From Bacteroidales bacterium (GTDB taxonomy: Bacteria; Bacteroidota; Bacteroidia; Bacteroidales; WCHB1-69), in contig JAGCFD010000041.1 in assembly GCA_017650305.1 (NCBI GenBank), forward strand, positions 1-51,054: 51,054 nucleotides of DNA, in the 5' to 3' direction. How positions within the stretch are numbered: the first letter of the stretch is position 1; each line of letters starts with the position of its first letter. The notes below the pieces were generated by a model that saw nothing but the letters and a program-made list of their open reading frames with translations, made no database searches and was not told the DNA's origin. The translations under genes were made by a program, and so were the position numbers. Of this stretch, positions 1 through 7,865 are shown piece after piece.

Positions 1-39
1 AAAAATCCTTTATCTTCAAAAAAGAGACCTTATTTTTTA

Positions 40-47
40 TATCTTTG
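40..47 (+). promoter_or_regulatory. Bacteroidota -7 box before fusA
   Basis: TATCTTTG matches the phylum consensus TAnnTTTG. It lies 46 bases before the fusA start, implying a short AT-rich leader. No clear -33 element is visible. Confidence 0.7.
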
Positions 48-93
48 CAAATTGTTTGTTTGAAACTTAAATAATTGAAAATCAAATAGTTAT

Positions 94-2160
94 ATGGCTA
101 AAAGTATATCAAAACTGAGAAATATAGGTATCGCGGCGCATATTGATGCCGGAAAAACCACCTGTTCGGAGCGAATTCTCTACTTTACCGGCGTGAACCG
201 CAAGATTGGTGAAACCCACGACGGTCAGGCAACGATGGATTTCATGAAACAGGAGCAGGAACGCGGCATCACCATCGCGTCGGCTTCCATCACCGCCGAG
301 TGGAAAGGCCACCAAATCAACTTGATAGACACTCCAGGGCACGTGGATTTCACCATAGAGGTGGAGCGTTCCCTGCGTGTCATCGACGGCATGGTGGCGG
401 TCTTTTGCGCCGTGGGAGGCGTGGAACCGCAGAGCGAAACCGTCTGGAACCAGGCCGACAAGTACCGCGTGCCCCGTATAGCATTTGTCAACAAGATGGA
501 CCGTACGGGCGCCGACTTCCAGGAAGTGGCCGCCCAGATGGAGAAATACTTGGGCACCAACGCCGTCCCTATCCAAATACCTATGGGTGCGGAGAGCGAG
601 TTCCAAGGCTGCATCGACCTGGTGAAGATGAAAGCGTTGACCTTCTCCGAAAAGGAGGTCTTTGAAAACGACATCCCTGCCGAGTTCGCCAATGCTGCTT
701 CTGAAGCTCGCAAGAATCTCATTGAGAAATTGGCCGACTTTGACGACGATATTGCCGATGCCTACCTGGAAGAGCGCGAGGTCACGGTAGAACAGCTCCG
801 TAAAGCCATCCGCGAAACCACCATCAAGCTGATGATCACCCCGGTGCTCTGTGGCGCTGCCTATAAGAATAAAGGTATCCAGCCGCTGTTGGATGCCGTC
901 ATTGACTACCTGCCCTCCCCCACCGACATTGGCGCCGTGGTCGCGCATGACCCTTACGATGCCGACAAGACGCACACCCGCAATCCTTCCAACAATGAAC
1001 ATTTCTCCGCCTTGGCCTTCAAACTCATCAACGATCCTTACGTGGGCCAGCAGACCTTCATCCGCATCTTCAGCGGCAAACTGACCAGCGGCATGAGCCT
1101 GTATAATAGCAATAAGGACAAAAACGAGCGTGTGGGCCGCATCTTCCGCATCAAGGCCAAAGAGCGCGAGGAGATCTCTGAGGCGGGCACTGGCGAAATC
1201 GTGGCGCTCGTGGGCATGAAGTTCACCCGCACCGGTGATACCCTCTGCGAGGAGCAATTCCCGGTCTTGCTGGAGTCCATCTCCGTGCCTCCCGCCGTCA
1301 TCGAGATGAAGGTCACCCCCACAGACACCAAGAATCGTGACAAGCTGGGCGAGGCATTGGCCAAGCTGAGCAACGAGGACCCCTCCTTCCACGCGCATTA
1401 TGACGATGAGACCGAAGAGACCATCATCGCCGGCATGGGCGAACTCCACCTCGAAATCATCATCGACCGTCTGAAGGACGAATTCAAGGTCCCCATCGAG
1501 GTCGGTGCGCCGAGTGTCTCCTTCCGTGAGACCATCACCCAACCCTTCGAGTGCAACTACAAGCACGTCAAGCAGACCGGCGGCCATGGCCAGTTCGCCC
1601 ACACCGTCATACGCTTTGAGCCCAATCCGGGACAAGGCTTCGAGTTTGTCGACATCACCAAGGGCGGCGTTGTGCCGAGAGAGTACATCCCCTCCATTGA
1701 GAAGGGTTTGCGGGCGGCCATGGAGAAGAGTCCGCTGGCCGGCTACCCCGTCGTTGATGTGCGCTGTGTGCTGGTGGATGGCAACTACCACCCCGTAGAT
1801 TCCAGTGACATGGCCTTTCAGCTCTGTGCGGCCCAGTGCTTTAAGCAAGCATACAACAAGATGGCACCTGTGCTTATGGAGCCCGTGATGAAGGTGGAAG
1901 TCAACACGCCTGACGAATACATCGGCAACATCACCCGCGACATCAACAAGCGCCGTGGCCGGATTGAGAACATGCGCCGTTTTCGCAAAGGCTCCCAGAA
2001 GCTGGACGGTTTTATTCCGTTGATGGAGATGTTTGGCTATGCCACCGCCCTGCGTAATGTGACCAGCGGCCGCGCCAACTACTCCATGGAGTTTTATCAA
2101 TACATGCGCATGCCCGCCGCCAAGCAGGAGGAGATTGTGGCAGAACGACGCAAGCAGTAG
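94..2160 (+). CDS. fusA: Elongation factor G
   Basis: Ribosomal translocase: a GTPase that moves tRNAs and mRNA after peptide bond formation and works with RRF in ribosome recycling. The 688-residue protein has all the G motifs: AHIDAGKT (15-22), RGITI (57-61), DTPGH (79-83), NKMD (133-136) and a GAAYKNKG G5-type segment near 280. Domains II-V follow to a normal C-terminus. The ATG at 94 has a promoter box at 40-47. It stands alone, without the rpsL-rpsG-tuf genes of a str operon, so it may be the main EF-G in a relocated position or a second paralogue of the kind some Bacteroidota carry. The switch motifs are intact, so an active GTPase is expected. Confidence 0.96.
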   Translation: MAKSISKLRNIGIAAHIDAGKTTCSERILYFTGVNRKIGETHDGQATMDFMKQEQERGITIASASITAEWKGHQINLIDTPGHVDFTIEVERSLRVIDGMVAVFCAVGGVEPQSETVWNQADKYRVPRIAFVNKMDRTGADFQEVAAQMEKYLGTNAVPIQIPMGAESEFQGCIDLVKMKALTFSEKEVFENDIPAEFANAASEARKNLIEKLADFDDDIADAYLEEREVTVEQLRKAIRETTIKLMITPVLCGAAYKNKGIQPLLDAVIDYLPSPTDIGAVVAHDPYDADKTHTRNPSNNEHFSALAFKLINDPYVGQQTFIRIFSGKLTSGMSLYNSNKDKNERVGRIFRIKAKEREEISEAGTGEIVALVGMKFTRTGDTLCEEQFPVLLESISVPPAVIEMKVTPTDTKNRDKLGEALAKLSNEDPSFHAHYDDETEETIIAGMGELHLEIIIDRLKDEFKVPIEVGAPSVSFRETITQPFECNYKHVKQTGGHGQFAHTVIRFEPNPGQGFEFVDITKGGVVPREYIPSIEKGLRAAMEKSPLAGYPVVDVRCVLVDGNYHPVDSSDMAFQLCAAQCFKQAYNKMAPVLMEPVMKVEVNTPDEYIGNITRDINKRRGRIENMRRFRKGSQKLDGFIPLMEMFGYATALRNVTSGRANYSMEFYQYMRMPAAKQEEIVAERRKQ

Positions 2161-2166
2161 TCTCCC

Positions 2167-2562
2167 CTACCTCGTCCTCATATTTGAATTTAACACTCTA
2201 ATTGGGGTTATGTATAATTCGTTAAAGTTATACAACAACCCCAATCGCTTTTCTGCAATTCCTAAATAATTCCGCAACTGAGCTTTATGCCTGTCTATTA
2301 ACATAGAAACAGACTTGAGCTCTAAAATTATTTTATCATAGCAGACAAAATCAGCATAATAATGATGGCATAGACGCTGTCCCCGATAATAGACATCGTA
2401 GCACACTTCTCGCTCGAAAGGTATTCCCAAGTATTCTAGTTCTATAGCCATCGCTTCTTGGTATAGTTTCTCATGCAATCCGACACCCAATCTTTTGTGG
2501 ACCTCAAATGCGGCTTTGTTGATTGCCGCAGATTCCTGTTTAAATATAAAATCTTGTATCAT
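2167..2562 (-). CDS. GxxExxY family protein (PD-(D/E)XK-like)
   Basis: Small protein of about 131 residues whose family is named for a GxxExxY motif, visible here as GLHEKLY near residue 27. A later YADFVCYD...ILELKS segment (about 68-84) has the spaced D and ExK residues of the PD-(D/E)XK nuclease fold. The molecular function of the family is not established. The ATG at 2562 is preferred; a TTG eight codons upstream would add a hydrophobic stretch unlike the family. It converges on fusA with a 6-base gap and is flanked upstream by a GCGGAAA-rich inverted repeat. Confidence 0.85.
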   Translation of the reverse strand: MIQDFIFKQESAAINKAAFEVHKRLGVGLHEKLYQEAMAIELEYLGIPFEREVCYDVYYRGQRLCHHYYADFVCYDKIILELKSVSMLIDRHKAQLRNYLGIAEKRLGLLYNFNELYITPIRVLNSNMRTR

Positions 2563-2682
2563 GTTAAATATAACGGAAAAAATCAAATAATATTACACTC
2601 TATTAAAAATATTTTTTATAATTAGTAAATTTTACAACTAATAGTAAAAAAAACGAACAGGTTTATGATAAAAATTATTGAT

Positions 2683-2780
2683 GCGGAAACAGGCGGAAAT
2701 AGCGGAATACGCGGAAATTATTTCATCAACATCCTTCCTTATGTTTCCGCATTTCTTCCGCAGTTTCTGCATTTTTCCGC
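2683..2780. repeat. GCGGAAA-unit inverted repeat (long imperfect hairpin)
   Basis: Four copies of GCGGAAA-like units, 9-10 bases apart (2683-2717), are followed after about 25 bases by four reverse-complement units, TTTCCGC or near variants (2743-2780). The two halves can fold into one long imperfect hairpin or several alternative ones. It sits in the gap between the GxxExxY gene and nqrD, which is otherwise AT-rich. Function unknown. Confidence 0.7.
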
Positions 2781-2834
2781 AATATCGTTAATTTAATAGG
2801 AGAAGTACCATGAATATCTCTACCGAAAAAATTG

Positions 2835-2842
2835 TACATTTG
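2835..2842 (+). promoter_or_regulatory. -7 box before nqrD
   Basis: TACATTTG, 17 bases before the nqrD ATG. It gives the nqrDEF group its own promoter and a very short leader. Confidence 0.65.
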
Positions 2843-2859
2843 CCGCCTAAATATACTAT

Positions 2860-3453
2860 ATGATCAAGCAATATCTCGGACCACTCAGCAAAGACAACCC
2901 GATTCTGGTGCAGACATTGGGAGTATGTTCAGCCTTGGCTGTCACTGCGCAACTAAAACCAGCCGTAGTGATGGCGTTGTCCGTGATGGTGGTGTGTGCC
3001 TGCTCTAACTTCATCATCTCCCTGATGCGCAACACGATACCGCCACGCATCCGCATCATCGTGCAGTTGCTGGTGGTTTCCTTTTTTGTCATTCTCGTGG
3101 ATTTACTGCTGCAGTCGTACCTCTATGAAGTAAGCAAGATGCTTTCAGTATTCGTAGGCTTGATCATCACCAACTGCATCATCATGGGACGGTTGGAGGC
3201 ATTTGCCTTGTCGCACAAACCCCTGCCCTCGCTCATAGACGGAGTGATGAACGGTCTCGGCTACGGTCTGGTGCTCGTCGTGGTAGCCTTCTTCCGCGAA
3301 CTATTCGGCTCCGGCACGTTGTGGAACTACCAAATCGTCCCCGATAGCTGGTACACAGCTGGTTATCTCAACAACGGACTGATGATCCTCCCGCCCATGG
3401 CGCTGATATTGGTGGGAACAATCGTGTGGATAAGCAGGAGGAAGGCGAGTTAA
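2860..3453 (+). CDS. nqrD: Na+-translocating NADH:quinone oxidoreductase subunit D
   Basis: Integral membrane subunit of the sodium-pumping NADH:quinone oxidoreductase, which passes electrons from NADH to quinone while exporting Na+. The 197-residue protein has about six hydrophobic segments. Two conserved cysteines, Cys23 (GVCSALAVT) and Cys106 (TNCIIMGR), sit where Vibrio NqrD has the cysteines that hold an intramembrane 2Fe-2S cluster shared with NqrE. The GLGYGLVL stretch and the length also fit NqrD rather than RnfE. nqrE and nqrF follow on the same strand, but nqrA, nqrB and nqrC are not upstream. Confidence 0.95.
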   Translation: MIKQYLGPLSKDNPILVQTLGVCSALAVTAQLKPAVVMALSVMVVCACSNFIISLMRNTIPPRIRIIVQLLVVSFFVILVDLLLQSYLYEVSKMLSVFVGLIITNCIIMGRLEAFALSHKPLPSLIDGVMNGLGYGLVLVVVAFFRELFGSGTLWNYQIVPDSWYTAGYLNNGLMILPPMALILVGTIVWISRRKAS

Positions 3454-3512
3454 TAGATAATAGTTAATAGATAATAGTTAATAGTTCTAAGTTCATAGTT
3501 CAAAGTCATTAA
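3454..3512 (+). repeat. Short intergenic repeats (GATAATAGTTAAT type)
   Basis: Three near copies of an AGATAATAGTTAAT unit followed by AGTTCATAGTTCAAAGTC fill the nqrD-nqrE gap. It belongs to the family of transcription-oriented short repeats seen in at least ten gaps of this window. Confidence 0.7.
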
Positions 3513-4124
3513 ATGTCTGATATTTTCAACATATTCGTCCGTTCGGTGTTTGTCGACAATATGATCTTCGCCTACTTTTTGGGGATGTGCTCTTATCTGG
3601 CCGTTTCCAAGAACGCGAAGACTGCCTTTGGACTGGGCTTGGCCGTATGCTTTGTGCTGACCGTCACCGTGCCCGTCAACTACCTGATCGACAAATACCT
3701 GCTGCGGGAGGGGGCATTGACATGGCTTGGCTGTCGGTTTGCCACCGTGGATCTCTCTTACTTGTCGCTGATTCTCTTCATTGCCGTGATTGCCGGCATC
3801 GTGCAATTGTTGGAGATGGTGTTTGAGCGTTATCTGCCGGCGCTGAACATGGCGTTGGGCATCTTCTTGCCGCTCATTGCGGTCAACTGTGCTATCCTGG
3901 GCGGCTCGCTCTTCATGCAGGAGCGCAACTTCCCGACCGTGGCACACAGCCTGTCATACGCGGTCGGTTCGGGACTCGGCTGGCTGTTAGCCATTACCGC
4001 CTTCGCAGCCATCCGCGAACGCCTCAAATACGCGAAAATACCGCCCGCGCTACAAGGCAACGGCATCGCATACATCATCACAGGGCTGTTGGGAATGGGC
4101 TTTATGTGCTTTTTGGGAATGTGA
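3513..4124 (+). CDS. nqrE: Na+-translocating NADH:quinone oxidoreductase subunit E
   Basis: Membrane partner of NqrD in the sodium pump. The 203-residue protein has about six transmembrane segments arranged in the inverted topology known for the D/E pair. Cys26 (LGMCSYLAVS) and Cys126 (AVNCAILGG) match the cluster-binding cysteines of NqrE. The wording around the second cysteine (NCAILGGSLFMQER) is characteristic of NqrE. It follows nqrD after 59 bases of short repeats, so the two are probably cotranscribed. Confidence 0.95.
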   Translation: MSDIFNIFVRSVFVDNMIFAYFLGMCSYLAVSKNAKTAFGLGLAVCFVLTVTVPVNYLIDKYLLREGALTWLGCRFATVDLSYLSLILFIAVIAGIVQLLEMVFERYLPALNMALGIFLPLIAVNCAILGGSLFMQERNFPTVAHSLSYAVGSGLGWLLAITAFAAIRERLKYAKIPPALQGNGIAYIITGLLGMGFMCFLGM

Positions 4125-4129
4125 AAAAT

Positions 4130-4240
4130 ATAGATAATAGATAATAGATAATGGTTGGTTATTCATGGCTAATGGCTAACGGCCAAAGTTCATTGTTAAC
4201 AGTTAATAGATAATAGATAATAGTTATTAGGGTAGTAATC
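4130..4240 (+). repeat. Short intergenic repeats between nqrE and nqrF
   Basis: Repeated GATAATA, AGTTAATAG and GCTAATGGCTAACGG units fill the first half of the 219-base gap. The remaining 100 bases are AT-rich, and I see no clear promoter box in them. Confidence 0.65.
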
Positions 4241-4343
4241 TAGGGAAAAGAACTGGAGAAAAGCAAACAACAACATCATAAATTAATACTTAATAATTTA
4301 ATAGTTTCATAATTCAATAAATAGCAGTTGGCAGGTTGATAAG

Positions 4344-5585
4344 ATGAATGTACTGACATTGGTAGCGGCGATCATAATCTTTTTGGTAATCATCTGGTTA
4401 CTGGTGGGCATTCTGTTGTTTGCCCGCAAGAAGATGATTCCGGAAGGAACGGTGAAGATCAACATCAACGGCAGACGGGAGATTGAGCATGAGAGAGGGT
4501 GCACACTCCTGCAGGCGCTCTCTGACGGAAAGGTCTTCGTGCCTTCTGCGTGCGGCGGAGGCGGCTCTTGTGGCACGTGTCGCGGCAAAGTGCTCTCTGG
4601 TGGCGGCGAAATTCTGCCCACCGAACTGGCCCACATCACCCGCAAAGAGGCGGCCAACCACTACCGCCTCTTCTGTCAAGTCAAGGTGCGCGAGGACATG
4701 GAAATCGAGATCCCCGAGAGTTTCTTCGGCATCAAGAAGTGGGAATGTACGGTCGTATCCAATCACAACGTGGCCACTTTCATCAAAGAGCTGGTGCTCC
4801 GGCTACCCGACGGCGAGGTGATGAACTTCCGCTCCGGCGGCTACATCCAGATCGACATTCCAGCCTGCACAGTGCCCTTTGCCGACATGGATATTGAGGA
4901 ACCCTATCGTGCCGACTGGCAGAAGATGGGGCTTTTTGACCTGCGGATGAAGAACAGCACCCCGACTGTCCGTGCCTACTCCATGGCCAACTATCCCGCT
5001 GAAAACGGCATTGTCATGCTCAACGTGCGCATCGCCACCCCACCCTTCAATCGCAAGAAAGGGCGGATGGAGAAGGTCAACCCCGGCGTGGCGTCATCCT
5101 ATATCTACAGCCTGAAGCCGGGCGACAAAGTCTTTGTATCAGGGCCTTACGGCGACTTCTTCGTGGAGGACACCGAGCGCGAGATGATGTTCATCGGGGG
5201 TGGCGCAGGCATGGCGCCCATGCGCTCGCACATCTTCGACCAGTTCAAGGTGAAAGGCACGAAACGCAAGACCACCTTCTGGTATGGCGGCCGCTCGCGA
5301 AAAGAGCTGTTCTACATGGACGAATTCGAGCAGCTCGCGGCTAAACATGACAACTTCGGATTTCACGTCGCGCTCTCCGACGCACTACCCGAAGACCACT
5401 GGACAGGCCCCACTGGATTTATCCATGAGGTTATCTATCAACAATATCTGAAAGATCATCCTGCTCCTGAAGACATCGAATACTACATCTGCGGTCCGCC
5501 CATGATGCTGCAAGCCGTTTTAAAGATGCTCGACAGCTTAGGCGTCACGCCGGAGATGATACACTATGATGATTTTGGTGGATGA
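4344..5585 (+). CDS. nqrF: Na+-translocating NADH:quinone oxidoreductase subunit F
   Basis: Electron-input subunit that oxidises NADH through FAD and a 2Fe-2S centre. One N-terminal membrane helix (about 4-26) anchors a ferredoxin domain whose cluster ligands are Cys70, Cys76, Cys79 and Cys111, the same spacing as in Vibrio NqrF. An FAD domain follows with RAYS at 210-213, then an NADH domain with [11 protein letters not shown] and a closing CGPPMM motif. The 413-residue length is normal. It is the third gene of an nqrDEF group; the missing nqrABC genes must be elsewhere if the complex is functional. Confidence 0.96.
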   Translation: MNVLTLVAAIIIFLVIIWLLVGILLFARKKMIPEGTVKININGRREIEHERGCTLLQALSDGKVFVPSACGGGGSCGTCRGKVLSGGGEILPTELAHITRKEAANHYRLFCQVKVREDMEIEIPESFFGIKKWECTVVSNHNVATFIKELVLRLPDGEVMNFRSGGYIQIDIPACTVPFADMDIEEPYRADWQKMGLFDLRMKNSTPTVRAYSMANYPAENGIVMLNVRIATPPFNRKKGRMEKVNPGVASSYIYSLKPGDKVFVSGPYGDFFVEDTEREMMFIGGGAGMAPMRSHIFDQFKVKGTKRKTTFWYGGRSRKELFYMDEFEQLAAKHDNFGFHVALSDALPEDHWTGPTGFIHEVIYQQYLKDHPAPEDIEYYICGPPMMLQAVLKMLDSLGVTPEMIHYDDFGG

Positions 5586-5635
5586 GAGTTGTCAGTTTTT
5601 TAGTGAACAGTGATCTGTGATCAGTTTGGGGTTAG
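5586..5635 (+). repeat. Short repeats after nqrF (AACAGTGATCNGTGATCAG type)
   Basis: TTAGTGAACAGTGATCTGTGATCAG-like units directly after nqrF. The same word family recurs after fumC at 14962. No hairpin terminator is evident here. Confidence 0.55.
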
Positions 5636-5715
5636 GAGCAGACTGCATCCTTACAGCTTGATGGGGAATTCGGGATTATTTTTTCACTCATCATTGTCTG
5701 TTGCTGATTTTTTTA

Positions 5716-5723
5716 TATTTTTG
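5716..5723 (+). promoter_or_regulatory. -7 box before the PolyVal kinase-like gene
   Basis: TATTTTTG, 57 bases before the ATG at 5780, in an AT-rich stretch. Confidence 0.6.
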
Positions 5724-5779
5724 CAGTTGTTAAATATGAAGAGGGATAGTCGGGTTTAAGATGTTTTTTATTATAGAGC

Positions 5780-6418
5780 ATGACCAATGACATTTTTGAA
5801 CAACTTTCACAAAGAAGCAGTGATGAGGAAACTGCGGAAAATCGCAGAATCCATGAAGTCGCCGATGAACTCCGTCGCCGCTGCAGACTATATGAAGCGC
5901 AATTTAGAGGCGGCGAAAAAGATGTAAATGCATTTGACAAAGAACAACGCATTACTGAACAGTATGCCAAAGAAAAAGGCATCTGGTTGTCTATGGCTGA
6001 CATACACAAATTGGGGGTTCCCGGTCCCAGCGGAAACGAAAACGATTTGTATGTTTCAGATGATCTTGTTTATAAAGTCAACAATCTGTTGAATTGTGGC
6101 AGCATTTTGCGCTTTTTAGACAGAACAATGTGGCATAATGAACTTTTTTACGACACTTCTTACACTTTGTTTGGATTTTGCGGATTCGAAGGTCGCACAG
6201 TCATGCCTGTGGTACAACAGCAACTGATCAAGAATGCACGGCCTGCCACCCAAATTGAGATAGACACCTATATGGCTGCTATTGGTTTTGACAATGGTGG
6301 AATCCAAGGCAAGTTTGAAAACAACCAATATGAAGTTTGGGATTTGTTACCACGGAATGTCTTGAAAGATGAGGAGGGCGACATCTATATCATCGATGCA
6401 GAAATCAATCACAAATAA
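5780..6418 (+). CDS. Protein with a PolyVal-type kinase-like domain
   Basis: A 212-residue protein. Residues about 1-70 are charged and probably helical. Residues about 80-210 resemble the serine/threonine/tyrosine kinase-like domain described in polyvalent proteins of phages and conjugative elements. Visible hallmarks are a short GPSGNEN glycine loop, VYKVNN with a candidate ATP-binding lysine, YTLFGFCGFEG, VVQQQ in the hinge, EIDTYMAAIGF, and an LLPRNVL...IYIIDAEI end that corresponds to the catalytic-loop asparagine and metal-binding aspartate. In known examples the domain is usually one module of a very large protein; here it is nearly alone. Substrate unknown. It has its own promoter and no operon partner. 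Confidence 0.65.
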   Translation: MTNDIFEQLSQRSSDEETAENRRIHEVADELRRRCRLYEAQFRGGEKDVNAFDKEQRITEQYAKEKGIWLSMADIHKLGVPGPSGNENDLYVSDDLVYKVNNLLNCGSILRFLDRTMWHNELFYDTSYTLFGFCGFEGRTVMPVVQQQLIKNARPATQIEIDTYMAAIGFDNGGIQGKFENNQYEVWDLLPRNVLKDEEGDIYIIDAEINHK

Positions 6419-6474
6419 CAGGGAACGACTGAGCAAATCCGTTTGTCAATATTGCGGAAATGAAATGGTTTTTC

Positions 6475-6482
6475 TATCTTTG
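6475..6482 (+). promoter_or_regulatory. Orphan -7 box pointing into the 3' end of a minus-strand gene
   Basis: TATCTTTG is a perfect consensus, but no plus-strand gene starts downstream. A transcript from it would run antisense to the gene at 6543-7313. It may be a chance match. Confidence 0.3.
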
Positions 6483-6542
6483 TTAGTTAAATTTATATAA
6501 ACCTACTTTGACATCGTTGTTATCGTTGAAACTTACCATAAT

Positions 6543-7313
6543 TTATGGTTCAAGCTTAAGAGTTAACACACCGTCTTTTGCTTCTTTAATAAAATCATTG
6601 AAAGATTCAGTCCATTTCTCCCAGTGCTCTTTTTCAATAGCGAAACGCTGTTCATCCGTCATTATATATTCAGGCATAAACGTCGTATAGACTATCGCCA
6701 TTGCATACACTCTGTCCTTATCTCTTTCGCCATCTTGATGGAATTCTCCTTCAAGATCAGAGCGAGTAAAACAAACACCATCTCTTACTCGGAATCCTTG
6801 CTTGGCACCTTCACCATATTCATCAATGTTTTTGTTGATGGCATCATTGATTTCAATTGGCATTGCAATGTCATTTCTTGACAAATAGCAGCACGCAATA
6901 TCATTGGAAGAAAGCGATTCGTCTTTTAGAAATCTCTCATTGTATCTATGCAGGAAGTGACTTGTATAAGCGTGAATTTGACGAATTAACTGCATAGGGC
7001 TACTTGGAGTATGGCGATAACCACTTGCTCCCCATTTAACAACAAATCGCTGCCTGTCAAAGAACACATCTACAAAGGAATCTGATTTGGGATGCTCAAC
7101 GCAACTAAGATTGTCAGCCCAAAAGAAGATGACATACTTATTGTTTGTACTTGGAACAGTGTATTCATACCATTTCCATACAGGGAACTTTTTTGCCTTA
7201 CGAAACTCCTTGATAGCCTTCGGCAAGAAATACACCTTTCTGTATTCCACTTTCTTCAAGTCATTAGCCAAGTGGTCATACATTTCCTTGTAAGTCATTG
7301 AGGGCGTAATCAT
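6543..7313 (-). CDS. Hypothetical protein, 256 residues
   Basis: I do not recognise a named family. The protein looks soluble: no signal peptide or membrane segment is visible. The N-terminal half is basic and aromatic (KYVIFFWADN, VDVFFDRQRFVVKWG). A central helix carries a HAYTSHFLHRYNERF motif with regularly spaced H, R and E residues that could be catalytic or metal-binding. The C-terminus (EHWEKWTESFNDF) is probably helical. The ATG at 7313 has a promoter box on the minus strand at 7384-7391. It lies in an accessory-looking stretch and converges with the kinase-like gene. Confidence 0.8.
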   Translation of the reverse strand: MITPSMTYKEMYDHLANDLKKVEYRKVYFLPKAIKEFRKAKKFPVWKWYEYTVPSTNNKYVIFFWADNLSCVEHPKSDSFVDVFFDRQRFVVKWGASGYRHTPSSPMQLIRQIHAYTSHFLHRYNERFLKDESLSSNDIACCYLSRNDIAMPIEINDAINKNIDEYGEGAKQGFRVRDGVCFTRSDLEGEFHQDGERDKDRVYAMAIVYTTFMPEYIMTDEQRFAIEKEHWEKWTESFNDFIKEAKDGVLTLKLEP

Positions 7314-7383
7314 ATATGCTATAAACCGTCTGTCTTATTTAGTTTTTAGGTTGCAAAAAAGAGTTGCCACAATAAACAGCGTG

Positions 7384-7391
7384 CAAAAGTA
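7384..7391 (-). promoter_or_regulatory. -7 box for the 256-residue hypothetical gene
   Basis: CAAAAGTA on the plus strand reads TACTTTTG on the minus strand, about 70 bases before the ATG at 7313. It is divergent from the box at 7403. Confidence 0.55.
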
Positions 7392-7402
7392 CATTTTTTT
7401 CG

Positions 7403-7410
7403 TATCTTTG
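7403..7410 (+). promoter_or_regulatory. -7 box before the DUF6150 gene
   Basis: Perfect TATCTTTG, 20 bases before the ATG at 7431; the leader is very short. Confidence 0.65.
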
Positions 7411-7430
7411 CCGTCGCAAAATCATCGGAT

Positions 7431-7769
7431 ATGAAAAAAACATTATTTCTTCTTCTCGCTCTGACGCTAGGATTTTGCCACCTTCAGGCGCAGAAAGTCT
7501 ATTCCACCAACTACAAGTCCGAGGCCGATGTGAAGGTGTATGTGACCGAGTACCGTTCCGAGGCGGATATCATCGTCTATAAGACCCAATACAGCTATGA
7601 GGCCAAGGAAAACAAGGGAATCTGGTATTTCACGCCATACCAGAGCGAGGCCAAAAAGAAAATCTATTTCACGGAATACCGGTCGGAGGCTGACATCAAA
7701 GTATATTTCACAACGTACAAGAGCGAAGCCGGCTGGAAAGACAAGTCGAAGATGCACCTGCTCTATTAG
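7431..7769 (+). CDS. Secreted tyrosine-rich repeat protein (DUF6150-like)
   Basis: A 112-residue secreted protein. Residues 1-20 are a clear signal peptide ending in LQAQ. The rest is six units of about 13 residues with the pattern K-V-Y-x-T-x-Y-x-S-E-A-D, for example KVYVTEYRSEAD. Alternating hydrophobic and polar residues suggest short beta strands, perhaps a small solenoid or fibre. The pattern matches what I know as DUF6150, a Bacteroidota family without assigned function. One unit (residues about 53-68) carries a 3-residue insertion. It is monocistronic and has its own promoter. Confidence 0.75.
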   Translation: MKKTLFLLLALTLGFCHLQAQKVYSTNYKSEADVKVYVTEYRSEADIIVYKTQYSYEAKENKGIWYFTPYQSEAKKKIYFTEYRSEADIKVYFTTYKSEAGWKDKSKMHLLY

Positions 7770-7852
7770 AAAGTTGAGTGACTTTTAAAAGCATCTTCAT
7801 AGTTTATTGTTTTATTTATTGTCAATTAACAGCGAAATATTCAGATTTTATT

Positions 7853-7860
7853 TATTTTTG
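7853..7860 (+). promoter_or_regulatory. -7 box for the structured leader
   Basis: TATTTTTG in an AT-rich stretch. Transcription starting a few bases downstream would produce a leader of about 270 nt before the lipoprotein ATG at 8138. Confidence 0.55.
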
Positions 7861-7865
7861 CAGCG

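Noticed and set aside
109-2100. Long minus-strand frame of 663 codons opposite elongation factor G
   Set aside because: It is the antisense shadow of a clearly coding gene, with a His/Gly/Val/Asp-rich composition and no recognisable domain.
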